NCBI GenBank assembly: GCA_964059195.1
Contig: CAXKWD010000011.1
Span: 33,346,066-33,410,065, forward strand
From: Ectobius pallidus
Taxonomy: Eukaryota > Arthropoda > Insecta > Blattodea > Ectobiidae
Length of the DNA: 64,000 nt
Direction of reading: 5' to 3'
In this document: positions 11,188-20,900 of the stretch, in pieces
Numbering within the stretch: the first letter of the stretch is position 1
Layout of the letters: each line of letters opens with the position of its first letter
Translations under genes and position numbers: made by a program
The notes under the pieces: model-generated
The model's database searches: none
Told to the model about the DNA's origin: nothing
Seen by the model: only the letters and a program-made list of their open reading frames with translations

Positions 11188-11672
11188 CAGGGAATCCATT
11201 TTATGCGGAAACTTTTTAACAGCGTTGCTCCTGCTCACACTTTCCCCGCTGTTGCGCTTGCACTGGCCGGGACCGTGTTCCGTTACTACCGGCAAATCGG
11301 CAAATCAAGACTTTAGAAACAATACAAAATAGAATAACTCAAGCAATTTATTATCAAAATAGGCCTACATGTAGAGGCTTATTACTCACCATTTTGTATG
11401 GATGGTACAGTCAGGATATTTACGAGAAAATCTCCGAACGTGCCTTCTATGGTTATTTCTCAATAAGTAACATTCCACCAAATGAATTCGCTGTTCAACC
11501 GTATACATTTTCGATTATTGTCTTACGTAACACACAACAATAGACAAGCGTCTCACTACAAGACACTACAAGACACCGAAGCAACTAACCACTTGTAGGG
11601 TCTATGCTTTGTACAATGCTAGCGTGGCAATGCGGCAGTGATGCGAGGTTTCCTCATAAAATGGACTCACTG
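11188..11672. mobile_element. TA-flanked MITE with about 25-bp terminal inverted repeats
   Basis: The left end CAGGGAATCCATTTTATGCG pairs with the right end TCATAAAATGGACTCACTG. TA dinucleotides sit immediately outside both ends (11186-11187 and 11673-11674). The length is 485 bp with no coding sequence. TA targets fit the Tc1/mariner superfamily, but the long ends do not name a family. A short internal phrase, ACAGT-AGATATTTACGAG, reappears near 25669. Confidence 0.75.
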
Positions 11673-11705
11673 TATATGCTTGATTAGACATGTAAATAAC
11701 CAGTC

Positions 11706-12740
11706 AATTGGTAGAATAGAATAGAATTTTATTTACACATACTTTTACATACATAGTTAACTACATCCACTTTATACGTCTCTTATCTGTAAGTCTAGCA
11801 CTACCCATTGAGAAACCCTCATACTATAACCCCTAGGTTTTATGTATGATTGGGGATTCTGGTTAACTTACCACACCTTTCCTGATTAGTTACTCTTGAT
11901 CTATTTCTTAATTTTTCTCATCCACTTCTCTCTCATTTTTCCTAAATACTCCCCTACATTCCTAGTCTCTTCTTCTCCTCTGAATTTCAACATCTTGATG
12001 ATTATTATCTCCTTATGAAATTTATCCCACTTTGTCTCCCATATTTCTTCTCTCCACCTTCTTACCCCTTCACATTCCGTTAAGTAGTGTGATATTCCTT
12101 CCTCTTTACTACATAGTACACAACCTTCCTCCTTCCTTAACCCTTTCAGATATATCACCCCTGTTATCCATGCATATCCCTCTCTTCCTTGCTTATCACA
12201 ACAATCCACATATTTCTCCCTTCCCCACTCTGTTTTGATTACTCTGTATAATCTCAAAGAACTTTTGTTTACAAAGCTCGCCCAGATCGCTTGTCTTTCC
12301 ATGTCCTCTACTCTTTTTCTTACTTCCCTCCAAAATCCTATTTTATTACATTCTCCTCATTGCCAAATATCCCCCCTTCCAACTTCTTCCAGTATCCTTT
12401 TAATTTTTTCCACCCAATTATCATGCTTCCTTCCTTCATTTAAATACTTCTTACATTCTTTTAATGAGTTATCCTCATCCATATTTATATTCCGATACCA
12501 ATATTTCAAAATTCTTTCTACTATCATTCCTTTCCTTCCTACAATTCCTAGCTCTGCTAATATAATATTGCAAATGTTGGACAGTAATTTTTATAAAAGC
12601 CATCCCACTTTCAATAAATGATTTGAAATAATTCTTCCTGCGAAGGCAATATATCTAGGCTTTTTAGGATTCCAGAGATTGTCTGCCATCCACCCACATT
12701 CTGACCAATAGCAGTTTTGCACTTCACTCTTCAGTATTCT
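11706..12740 (-). mobile_element. LINE (non-LTR retrotransposon) 3' portion, reverse orientation
   Basis: The minus strand carries a degenerate reverse-transcriptase-family C-terminal region, then a non-coding 3' end near 11712. Reading from 12730 downward, fragments include YWSECGWMADNLWNPKKPR and YIAFAGRIISNHLLKVGW. An open segment follows with a Cys/His knuckle. Interrupting stops and frame changes show decay. The 5' part of the element is missing. Confidence 0.75.
11901..12302 (-). pseudogene. LINE ORF2 C-terminal fragment with CCHC-type knuckle
   Basis: The 133-codon open segment contains MERQAIWASFVNKSSLRLYR and, near residue 60-77, CVLCSKEEGISHYLTEC. This C-x2-C-x7-H-x4-C arrangement is usual near the C-terminus of Jockey/R1/CR1-type LINE proteins. 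The reading frame continues upstream (ECNKIGFWREVRKRVED) to a TGA stop near 12363, so the apparent start is not a true start. It is a decayed piece of the element at 11706-12740. Confidence 0.75.
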
Positions 12741-13900
12741 TCGTTCCTGATTGCCCCCTTCCACCTACATGGCCTTTCCCCTACTTTGCTTACTTCTCCC
12801 CAGAAGATTGCTGCAGAGGAAGCAGCAGTCGAGATAGCTTTAACATTCTTTCTTAACTGGTTGGGGAATCCCGAGAAGTCCTGATTCCACTTTTGCATTC
12901 ACAATAACTTGGCAGATGATAGCATTGATTAGTTCTTTCAGTTCTGCAAATCTGTGTGAGCTATTGCTTGGTAGTTTCAGCACCAAACCAAATATAGGCG
13001 TGTTCTGATTTCTATTTCTATGATTTAGCAATATTATTTAAAACTGCATCTTGAAAACTTGCCTTAATTTTATTATACACACTAGCCAACTTGTAATTTC
13101 ACTGTCAATGAGATGTTAAAGAAATTCGCTTGACAAAATGCACTGCTATAGCTTGATGATCCTGAGGGATGCAGTGATAAACTGTTTCACGATCTCTATT
13201 GCAAGATTATTGGATGTGTTGAGACTCTTTCTGGATATTGAACTGATACAACTAAAGCTATAACTCATAAAACTTGGTTGCTGTTTCTGATGATAGCAGT
13301 GAAATAACGCTTCACAAATAGATGGTGATAACCAGGCTATAAAGCTTGAGCATTAAGTTCATAAGGAAGCCTTAAAAAAGGAAGGAAATTTGTTCTGGAA
13401 AATAAAATAAAATTTTAGATAACCACTTCAGGTGATGAAATATTTAATTAATCACAGTTAATAAACTGTTATCTGCTGGCAAAAAATTGTTGGAAAACTT
13501 TTAACAAACTGTGGACTGAAAATGAATCAGAACTTACCAGTTAGGCCTAATTTAATTTTTCTCTTCCAATCAAGTCATGTAGTCAAATCTCAGTTTTCAT
13601 TTGCTGGGCTACAGGTTTTCTACGCATTTTATTTAAAACAGTGTAGTACTTATATCCAACCAGCTTTGTGATTATAAGGGCGATTAAAGAAGAATGCTGT
13701 GCCAAAATGGAAGTCTCTTTTGCTTTGCTTCACATTATTTAATTCAGTCTTGGAACCTTTGAATTTTATTGTAAAACAGTAAATAATTATTTCTGTAGAG
13801 GCTTTAAACTTTCATTGCTTTCACAGGATTTGTTTCATAGAACTTTCGTATTGTACTAATGCCTTCAAATGTTCTGCTATTCATTCCATATCTGTTTTCC
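12741..13900. other. Intron sequence without recognised features
   Basis: I found no convincing open frame, SINE head or paired terminal repeat in this 1.2-kb stretch. Confidence 0.45.
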
Positions 13901-13904
13901 CATA

Positions 13905-14236
13905 TCCCCTATGTTGGGGCGAAGGGCCTCCAAGTGGAGGGTTCTGTTTTCCAAGAGAGGGCAGAGAGACAGGTGGTAAGCCCATTGCCTCTCAACCCCC
14001 CTCTGGAAACTAAGGTATTACTTGGACGTAAAAGGACCGAGAAATTTTGTCCAGAGGCTCTAATTTAGGCTTGGAGTTCTTTTACAAGCCTTAAATCTAT
14101 GACACAGGCCCCCCCAGCTTAAAGTCCCTGTGCCCAGGATTTTTATGACCTGAAAAAACCATTGACTGCTGCCGGGTTTGATCCTGCGACTTCAGATCTA
14201 TAGGCGAGCACGCTACCTCTAGACCACCGCAGCCGA
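13905..14236 (-). mobile_element. tRNA-derived SINE, family D, copy with tRNA-like head
   Basis: On the minus strand the head reads GTCGGCTGCGGTGGTCTAGA with an A-box-like TGGTCTAGAGGTAGCG, and then the B-box-like GGATCAAACCCGGC. The body contains the family D block (GAGGCTCTAATTTAGGCTTG on the plus strand). Other copies are at 10060 (headless) and 18182 (opposite orientation). Confidence 0.75.
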
Positions 14237-14488
14237 CATACTATTCATTACTACTATTATATTATTGACCATCTGTTTTAACTTAACCATTCGGCATTTC
14301 ATCTCTTCATAAATTTGTGTGTTATGCACTTACGACCAACTGCATTGTTCAGTTTTCTTCCAATTTGACATCATTGTTCCTGGAATTCATTAACCCATTG
14401 GCATAGCCTACTGTTTTTCTTACATGTAGCACACCCATAAATACTAATGTTTTCAAGCGAAAATGGAAATTTTGTACATTTATAATTA

Positions 14489-14971
14489 GGTTTGTTCGCA
14501 AAGCAGTTAGAAACCAGGAACACATCATTCGCGCGTGCGCTCTTTCTCCACACATGTTCGCAAAGGGAGAATGCGTGATTCTGATTTCAATCTTCTGTTC
14601 GATGTGTTCTCATGGACAGTTTCTGTACTATAAGAAAAGTTTGCAGGTTCTACCATGAATTGTTATCAGAGACATGCGCAGTAACCTATTTTCATGCGCC
14701 TGGCTCCTCCTTCCAATAACCTTGCACCAGATTTATTAGCATAGGCTACTTATATGTATGAATAATGGAAGGTAATGAAAAGTTTCCCAAAATATAGTTT
14801 ATATTGCCAATGTATATAGCATATAGCATATCATATTGATTAAACGCAGAAACTATCGATTCCAAATTCTTCGAACCGTTCTCAAAGTGCAAATCACCGA
14901 TAAGTTACAGACTGGACATGCGCAGTACAACAAATTCTCAAGCAGTCACGGATTTGCTTTGCGAACAAACC
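14489..14971. mobile_element. TA-flanked MITE nested in the piggyBac remnant
   Basis: GGTTTGTTCGCAAAGCAG at the left end is mirrored by TTGCTTTGCGAACAAACC at the right, with TA on both outer sides (14487-14488, 14972-14973). The element is 483 bp and non-coding, with both ends in the left part of the piggyBac remnant. It must therefore be younger than that element. Confidence 0.8.
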
Positions 14972-14994
14972 TATTATTTCATGCCAATTTAATT

Positions 14995-15282
14995 TTATCG
15001 ACTTCGATACGTACCCCTGTTATGCTGTGATGTTGGGTTGTCCCTGAAGTGCTTATTTACAAATTTTTTAGTGGTATGATACACCCTAAAACAGTCTGGA
15101 ACATGAAGCACCACCAAACACTTAGGACAATCATATTTGGTTTCACTTCTCTTCTTTTTTCTTTGCACACCAACACAATCACAGCAAGAATTCTTCTTTT
15201 TAGGGGGAATATACTGTTCAAAATGGGCCCAATGATTAGCTTGAAGATGGACAGGGGAAGGGCCCTGCTGTGGCTGCCACAT
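14995..15282 (-). pseudogene. piggyBac transposase C-terminal Cys-rich fragment
   Basis: The minus-strand frame reads PSPVHLQANHWAHFEQYIPP followed by a Cys-rich tail with CCDC, YDCPKC and CFRVYHTTKKF. The pattern 'RLxGRHFxxxIP ... C..C ... Y.C..C ... CF..YHT' is the C-terminal end of piggyBac/PGBD transposases, including the Cys-rich domain. Only this end survives; the catalytic DDD region is not visible. The TTAA-type ends around it agree with the assignment. Confidence 0.75.
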
Positions 15283-15593
15283 AGAGGATAATTGGGGAGA
15301 TTAACACCCTCAATCATCTTCTCCTAAATTCTTTGAAGTGTTCTCTTTGATGTTATCTTTTTCTGTAATGTGTATTTATTGAAAATAGCTACGTCCATTA
15401 TGTGGAAAAACATTTTTGTTTGTAGCCTTTTGCAAGTCTATGCTTTATAGGAATTGATTATTGTAAGAAACCATTTTTCTAACTGAATGTGATTGGGAAT
15501 CCCATAATCACGAGATTTTCACATCGTTTTATTAGTTAAAAATTACTATAACTCATGTCCTGTTGAATTCAACAATGTAGAAATTCTTTTTAG

Positions 15594-15760
15594 GTTTAAA
15601 ACTTTATAAGACATGTCATGACATCTACTGACAGAAAGCTAGAATAACCACACATTCATGATCGATTTATAACTTAATGCTGTTTAACAGACAACTTCTT
15701 AAGTTTTAAAACATTATATAGCATGTTATATCATCTACTTACAGAAAGCTAGAACTAAAA
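15594..15760. repeat. Two direct copies of a roughly 55-bp unit inside the piggyBac remnant
   Basis: Two segments about 108 bp apart share a TTTAAAAC.TTATA block, CATGT.AT and then CATCTACT.ACAGAAAGCTAGAA. This is likely an internal subterminal duplication of the element. Confidence 0.6.
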
Positions 15761-16253
15761 GAACCCATCTGGCAGCTATGAAAGTATGAATGTACTTGTA
15801 TTGTGCAGCTGGTATGTAGCCATTAAGGTATGCCAATGGGTTAAAAAAGATGCGTGTAAGGTTTTTATATTTTTTCATTCTGTTTCAAAATTGTGACTGT
15901 TTTAGTTGTTCCATTTCATATACCTTTCAGCTTCATTCAATGATTCTAGCCAAATGGCTTATGTTACAAAAATTTGAATACTACTTCCACTCTTGACTGT
16001 GAAATTTTCTAGAACTTTTTCCTAGTACATTTTTGACGTAACTCTAATGGTTCACCGGTATTGTAAATTTGTTTGCTAGAAAGTCATGACCAAATGCTTT
16101 GTTCGATTCTCTTCCAATTTTGCAGCAATGTTCCTTGAATTCATTAAAAACAAGGTGTATCAGGATTTTTATTATTTTATTCAATTTCAAGAAGATCTTA
16201 GATTTCTTTTTTGGACGTGAAGTATACTTTTCACTAGTCTACTAGTTATAGCA

Positions 16254-16559
16254 GACTGCCGGCATGGTCTTGTGGTTAGCAGCATCACTGACTACAGATC
16301 CATTGGCCCAGGTTCAATCCCTGATACCTCTTCAGATTTTTCTGAGGTAGGGATGTCTAGAACGGGGTGCACTCAGCCTCATGATTCAAATTGAGGAGCT
16401 ACTTGATAGAGAAGTAGTGGCTCCGGTCATGGAAACCACTATTAACGATCGTGGGTGTCGGCATGCTGACCACATGCCCCCCAATCCTGCCATCTGCCTA
16501 TGGTAGATGACGCAGCGGTCTGGTGGTAGGCCTTGTCTCTTCAGGGATGTAGCACCACG

Positions 16560-16592
<33 letters not shown>
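16254..16592 (+). mobile_element. tRNA-derived SINE, family B, full copy with 9-bp target duplication
   Basis: The head GCCGGCATGGTCTTGTGGTT resembles a tRNA A-box region and CCCAGGTTCAATCCCTG a B box. The 3' end is CCACGGAG followed by 29 T (16563-16591). Identical 9-mers GTTATAGCA flank it at 16245-16253 and 16599-16607. This is the only family B copy here in plus orientation with a complete tRNA-like head. Confidence 0.85.
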
Positions 16593-16593
<1 letters not shown>

Positions 16594-16609
16594 TCCTTGT
16601 TATAGCACT

Positions 16610-18180
16610 CTTTTCTAAGTAAATTGGTGCTTTCGTACCCTTTAACCCTTTCAATGCTACAATCGTATGTATCTGCCAGCGTGTGTCACTGCTGGCCATG
16701 CTATTGATGCATATATCCGATTCACCACTTTGCACAATAGATGAAAGATGTTTTCTTAGAAAAGGGAGCCCAAGTGTGTCATGTATAGTTCCTGACACCA
16801 TTAGTTCCCTGTTCTCTGTCCTTTGCTGCCATCTGTAGCTGAATATTTTGAGAGATTTATTGTACATCCATTGAAATGCATGTTAACTCAACTGTGTTGT
16901 GGCGGGGAAAGCCCTACACTGCCATGTTGACGTCACTGGTAGACTTCCACGAGGATTAAGCAGCTACATACAGTGGTAGTGTTGGGAACAAATAACACAA
17001 AAACACCATCTTCCCTAAAGACAGACTACATACATATGAAGGGAAAGAAAGCAAAACAAAACAGCCCTAACCAAACCAGTTTTCTATATAGATTAATATC
17101 TGTTAATTGTCAATGATAAGCCTACTTCAAATTTATACTGATGTAGATGGAATTATATCAGTTATTGTCCTGTAATGGTCCACTTCATGTTTTTATATTT
17201 TACTTTATTTTATTTATAAGAAAAAATTAATAAGAATAAAATTTAACTGGTGTATATTATTATGTTGTAAAGTTATATTAAAATGTTAAACATGCATAAT
17301 AGGATATTAAACTAATAAGGCATCCATTAAGCTAATTAGTAATAAATTACTAACATAATTTAACACAAAATAAAATAAATAATCCAACAATAAGTATAAA
17401 TAAAATTAGTGCAGCTTTAAAAAGTAAGGGAAGGGTTTGTCTAATTCATTCCTTTTTTCCCAGCTGTTAATCTGCCAGGTTTAGGGGTATTCATAGTCAG
17501 TAATTTACTAATAGATGTTTTATTAGGAGAGTCCATAAATATAATTTTATAAAAATGATGTTATTGCTGGTAGGTCTATTTTATGGAAAAAAGGCTTGCT
17601 ATTACCTCAGTATGAGATGTTTTCCTACCCATTGCCTCAATCATTCCCATAGCTCTAACGTCTGGAATAATTATAAACCAATTACTTGTAAATATTCATG
17701 ATATAAATGTGGGACTTAAATGAAAATAAAATTCAAATATCTCACTAAAACTTTCCCGCTTGAAGCTTTTGCGGGACACAAAAATAAAAAATTGTCGCAT
17801 AGTGAAATTTTCTTCACGCTCCAAGATTTTTTGTAATTGTGATACTTATAAAAATTAAATAAAAACTTCTTGTGTCCATTTTTGTAACATTCTGCTTTAT
17901 CCACCAAATTTGCTTTCAGCACCACCACTTTGCAAAGTGAACAATATGTTAGCAGCAAAAACGTTAAGCCTTTAAGCTTCTAGAAAATATGATACTTTTA
18001 ATATGAAGTACCTGACAAATGCCGATACTGAATCTGAAATTTGCTATTATTTTCATTCCTTGCTGTAGAGAACCAACGATTTTTATACTCGTAATTTTTA
18101 TGCTTTTAAATAGACTGATATATATATATGAGAAATCTATACATAATCTTTTTTAAAACACCATTCTTAAAGGATGGTCC
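16610..18180. other. Intron sequence, mostly featureless
   Basis: AT-rich intron. A single TTAACCCTTTCAATGCTAC block near 16640 looks like one end of a piggyBac-type element, but I could not find a matching right end. The minus-strand open frame of about 108 codons here has no recognised domain and a poly-Lys start from the adjacent T run. Confidence 0.45.
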
Positions 18181-18181
18181 A

Positions 18182-18500
18182 CCTCTGGATTCGATGTTTG
18201 CAGATTTAAAATTGGCTGAGTTTGTCTGGATGTAAAAATCCTGACATGAAGTTGACTGAGAAAGATTACAATATATGGATCCCATGTCGTAGATTTACAG
18301 CATACTCCAAGCCAAAATTAGAGCCTCTGAACAAAATTTTCCAAACCTTTCACTCCTGGTAATACATTAGTTTCCTATCTGGCTTGCAGTGCTCAAGGTC
18401 ATGGGTTCAATCAGAGCTCAGATCAGTGGCGTTTATGCACACATAAATGTCTGTAGATTTATAGGCACTCCTGTGGGAAAAAATTTCAGCACACTGGTTA
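18182..18500 (+). mobile_element. SINE family D body, diverged plus-orientation copy
   Basis: The segment ATTTACAGCATACTCCAAGC and CAAAATTAGAGCCTCTGAAC is the reverse complement of the family D block at 10310 and 14060. A B-box-like GGTCATGGGTTCAATC occurs near 18400. The copy is old, and its limits are approximate. Confidence 0.5.
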
Positions 18501-19113
18501 CAGTTACAGATCTATTTAGCGATGCACCCCATTGATAAGTAATCATAATAACCAAGTTTGTTTGTTAGTTTGTTCTTTGTTAATTGATTACCTGATCCTC
18601 TTCTGTAGGAATGAACAAGTAACACTGTAATCAAACTAATTGTAAAATACAAGCATACAGTACACATTACATACAAAAATAAGATAATACAAATTTCTGA
18701 ACCTGAAAATATAGAAAAACTCTTGAACATTTCATAGAATATAATGTAGAAAAAAGGATAAACATATGATATAAATTAAACAATCTTGAGTGATATGGTA
18801 CAAAATATACTAGTAGAAGGGAAAGCAATCAGTCAGTGTATTGAAATGTAAAATTATATCAAAATTATTTAACAAAAAGTAAAAGTCTATGGTATTTGCA
18901 AGAGTGAAAGCAAAAAGGAACTAATACTTAGTTTGCATATGATTTGAGTCACATGCGAAGAAGAATTGTTTGATATAACTGCTAATATCTATCCCCAACT
19001 ATAAAACAATAAAGTGAAACGTCATAGTCCACAGCTAGGCCACACAGGAGTTACTAAAAAATGTGCTTTAGAACAGTTATTTATAAGATCCTAAGTTTAT
19101 CTGTGTAATTTAG

Positions 19114-19200
19114 ATATTCTACTGTGGTGGTCGATGTAGCTTAAGTGAACCTTACGTACAAGACATGCATTATGTTGATGGAGGTAATTATGTACAATAA
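19114..19200 (+). CDS. Candidate alternative terminal exon of the Domeless-like gene
   Basis: After GTGTAATTTAG the sequence is open in phase 0, matching the donor phase at 9758. It encodes IFYCGGRCSLSEPYVQDMHY followed by VDGGNYVQ and a stop at 19198-19200. It contains four Tyr, with two YVQ motifs like those expected of STAT-recruiting tails. A GTAATT donor at 19184 would leave one base over, and joining that to the next exon at 19481 hits a TGA. It therefore fits better as an alternative last exon than as a cassette exon. Chance open sequence of this length is possible. Confidence 0.3.
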   Translation: MFYCGGRCSLSEPYVQDMHYVDGGNYVQ

Positions 19201-19480
19201 TACAATATTGAGGAGTAAAAAGAGGAATGGGAATCGCTGCATGGACTATTAAATAGAAATATCAGTTTACTTAATTTTGATTGACTTGTGTTTTTTTTTT
19301 TTCTTCCTTTCTTTTTTCCCTTTCTTCTCTCATCAAAGTTTTATATTTTCCTCTCTATTTTCTTTGGCCCCTTTTCTTCAGGAATTTTAGTTCATATTGA
19401 AAGTAACATTAAATTTCTTCTCCAGTTTCATAACAGGGTTTGTTTTCAGTTTGAAAGTAAAAATTACATTTCCTTTCCAG

Positions 19481-20476
19481 CATCCTCCATCGCCTGATGG
19501 TGTTTTCCCAGATTCTCCTACATGGGAATCCTCTTCTCTTCGGCAAAGAAACGTGCGACCTGAAGGGAACACTGATGGAACTCGTTGGGATCCTTATGTG
19601 AAGATGGGGAAACCTGGAGGAGCTGGAACCGGTTCTGTTGCTCGCAGCACCCCTAACTTGACGGAGCTTGAGGGCGTAGGTGTTGGCACTGGTGGCTACA
19701 CCTGCCTTGGAACCTGGTCATCTACCGGCTACATCAGCATGCCAAGTAGCGAGGAGATGGGAAGCAGTGGGGTTGGGGGTTACTGCAGAGTTGGATTAGA
19801 TGGCCGCCCCACAGAGAGCAAGAGTCCTACACCCCAAGTTACTCAGCCTGCTAAAGGCTATGTGAGTTTAGCCAGCATGATTGAAACTTCTCCCTCTACA
19901 TCCACTGCAAACTCGAGTACTCACTCGAGTCCGCGGCAGCCATCTCAGCCACCTCCACGTGGTTATGTCACGCATCATCCTCTCTGGCCCACTGTGAAGG
20001 AAGGCTCTGGTGGGAAGGGGTATGTGATGGCAGGCGAGATGGCTAACAAAGTTCCTGGCACTTGCGGCTCGCTGTTTGTTGCGCAGATGGAGGAAGAAGA
20101 AGAAGAAAACCATGGAATCCTGGAAAGTGAAGAAAATGACATCATAGATGAAGAATTACACTCTCCAGAATCCTACTGTCGTTTCGGTATTCATCCTGGT
20201 ACAATATCATTGCCACAGAATACCACAGGAATAGAACCTGAGCAAGATAGAACAACGCCTAAACCAGGTTCAGGTTATGTGACTATCTCCAAGGAGTCAC
20301 GACTCGTTGAGCCCAAAATGACCAGTGGCAGCACTGGTGCAAGTGGACAGGAGGATCGGAGGGCAGGTGCTAGTGGAGGTAGTGGCTACGTCCCTCACAG
20401 ACAGTTTGACAAGACTGGTTTTCAAGATCATCCAGCATATCCTCCGAGTGTAAAATCCCCCAGCACCAGTGTGTAG
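19481..20476 (+). CDS. dome: Terminal exon: tyrosine-rich cytoplasmic tail of a probable Domeless-like cytokine receptor
   Basis: The acceptor is TTTCCTTTCCAG and the frame, phase 0 from 9758, runs 331 codons to TAG at 20474-20476. It begins HPPSPDGVFPDSPTWESSS. The most striking feature is a series of Gly-Tyr motifs: GYTCL, GYISM, GYCRV, GYVSL, GYVTH, GYVMA, GYVTI and GYVPH, plus DPYVKM and SYCRF. These tyrosines are spaced through Ser/Thr/Pro/Gly-rich linkers, with an acidic run (MEEEEEEN) two-thirds along. Such repeated tyrosines suit a receptor tail that docks SH2 proteins such as STAT. GYC-R-G and GYV-hydrophobic repeats are what I recall of insect Domeless tails. There is no catalytic domain. 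The GC content is clearly higher than the surroundings, supporting real coding sequence. The upstream in-frame ATG at 19397 is intronic and not a start. Confidence 0.75.
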   Translation, partial: HPPSPDGVFPDSPTWESSSLRQRNVRPEGNTDGTRWDPYVKMGKPGGAGTGSVARSTPNLTELEGVGVGTGGYTCLGTWSSTGYISMPSSEEMGSSGVGGYCRVGLDGRPTESKSPTPQVTQPAKGYVSLASMIETSPSTSTANSSTHSSPRQPSQPPPRGYVTHHPLWPTVKEGSGGKGYVMAGEMANKVPGTCGSLFVAQMEEEEEENHGILESEENDIIDEELHSPESYCRFGIHPGTISLPQNTTGIEPEQDRTTPKPGSGYVTISKESRLVEPKMTSGSTGASGQEDRRAGASGGSGYVPHRQFDKTGFQDHPAYPPSVKSPSTSV

Positions 20477-20900
20477 ACAGACTCCTTAACTTGCCACTTC
20501 TCGGTTCCACATGTATGTTTCACATGATTCCAAATAATATATATGTCGTTTTTACGGGTAATGAATATGAGCATGAATTACCGAAGCTTGGTGACGCCTG
20601 AACCAATTTATATTTCAGGCTACCCTACCCGCTAATTGTATTTACAGTAAATTCACAATTCTTTATTTTGCTACGAGCACCTAGCTGGAGATATATTTTT
20701 TTTGGAATTTCCTAACACATGTGGTGTCAGATACTGTTTGTTGTCGGAGCCGAGACGTACATTTTTGAGACTGCAGAACCTCTGTTTTCGTGTTTCCTCG
20801 TACAAGATACCAATAAATGTCTGTAACAGGCATAACGTTTTAAAAAAACATAAACTATGTAACATCACAATTAATTTTAAGTGTGTAGTATTTAATGTGT
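20477..20900 (+). other. 3' untranslated region with candidate polyadenylation signal
   Basis: Sequence after the TAG stop is non-coding. The first canonical AATAAA is at 20812-20817, followed by a T-rich stretch and a GT-rich block (about 20880-20930) that could serve as downstream element. Longer 3' ends cannot be excluded, because later AATAAA-type hexamers exist. Confidence 0.45.

Larger units (their letters stand above)
14394..15840 (-). mobile_element. piggyBac element remnant, TTAA-flanked, with transposase fragment
   Basis: The ends are TTAA then CCCATTGGCATAG on the left and TATGCCAATGGG then TTAA on the right, at 14390-14393 and 15841-15844. CCC...GGG ends and a TTAA target define piggyBac. 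A Cys-rich piggyBac transposase C-terminus lies on the minus strand at 14995-15282. A TA-flanked MITE (14489-14971) is nested near the left end. A related uninterrupted target sequence at 16095-16190 gives an empty-site comparison. Confidence 0.85.

Noticed and set aside
16640..16660. TTAACCCTTTCAATGCTAC as a piggyBac end
   Set aside because: No matching inverted end with TTAA was found downstream, and the motif is short enough to occur by chance.
16541..16867. 108-codon minus-strand ORF
   Set aside because: It starts in the SINE B poly-T (poly-Lys) and continues into unrelated sequence. No domain is seen.
19397..19480. Upstream ATG in frame with the terminal exon as a translation start
   Set aside because: The segment is pyrimidine-rich intron leading into a strong TTTCCTTTCCAG acceptor, and phase-compatible exons lie upstream.
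19387..20113. Minus-strand ORFs of 61 and 81 codons opposite the large exon
   Set aside because: They are shadows of the plus-strand coding exon. The plus frame is longer, has splice signals and joins to upstream exons.
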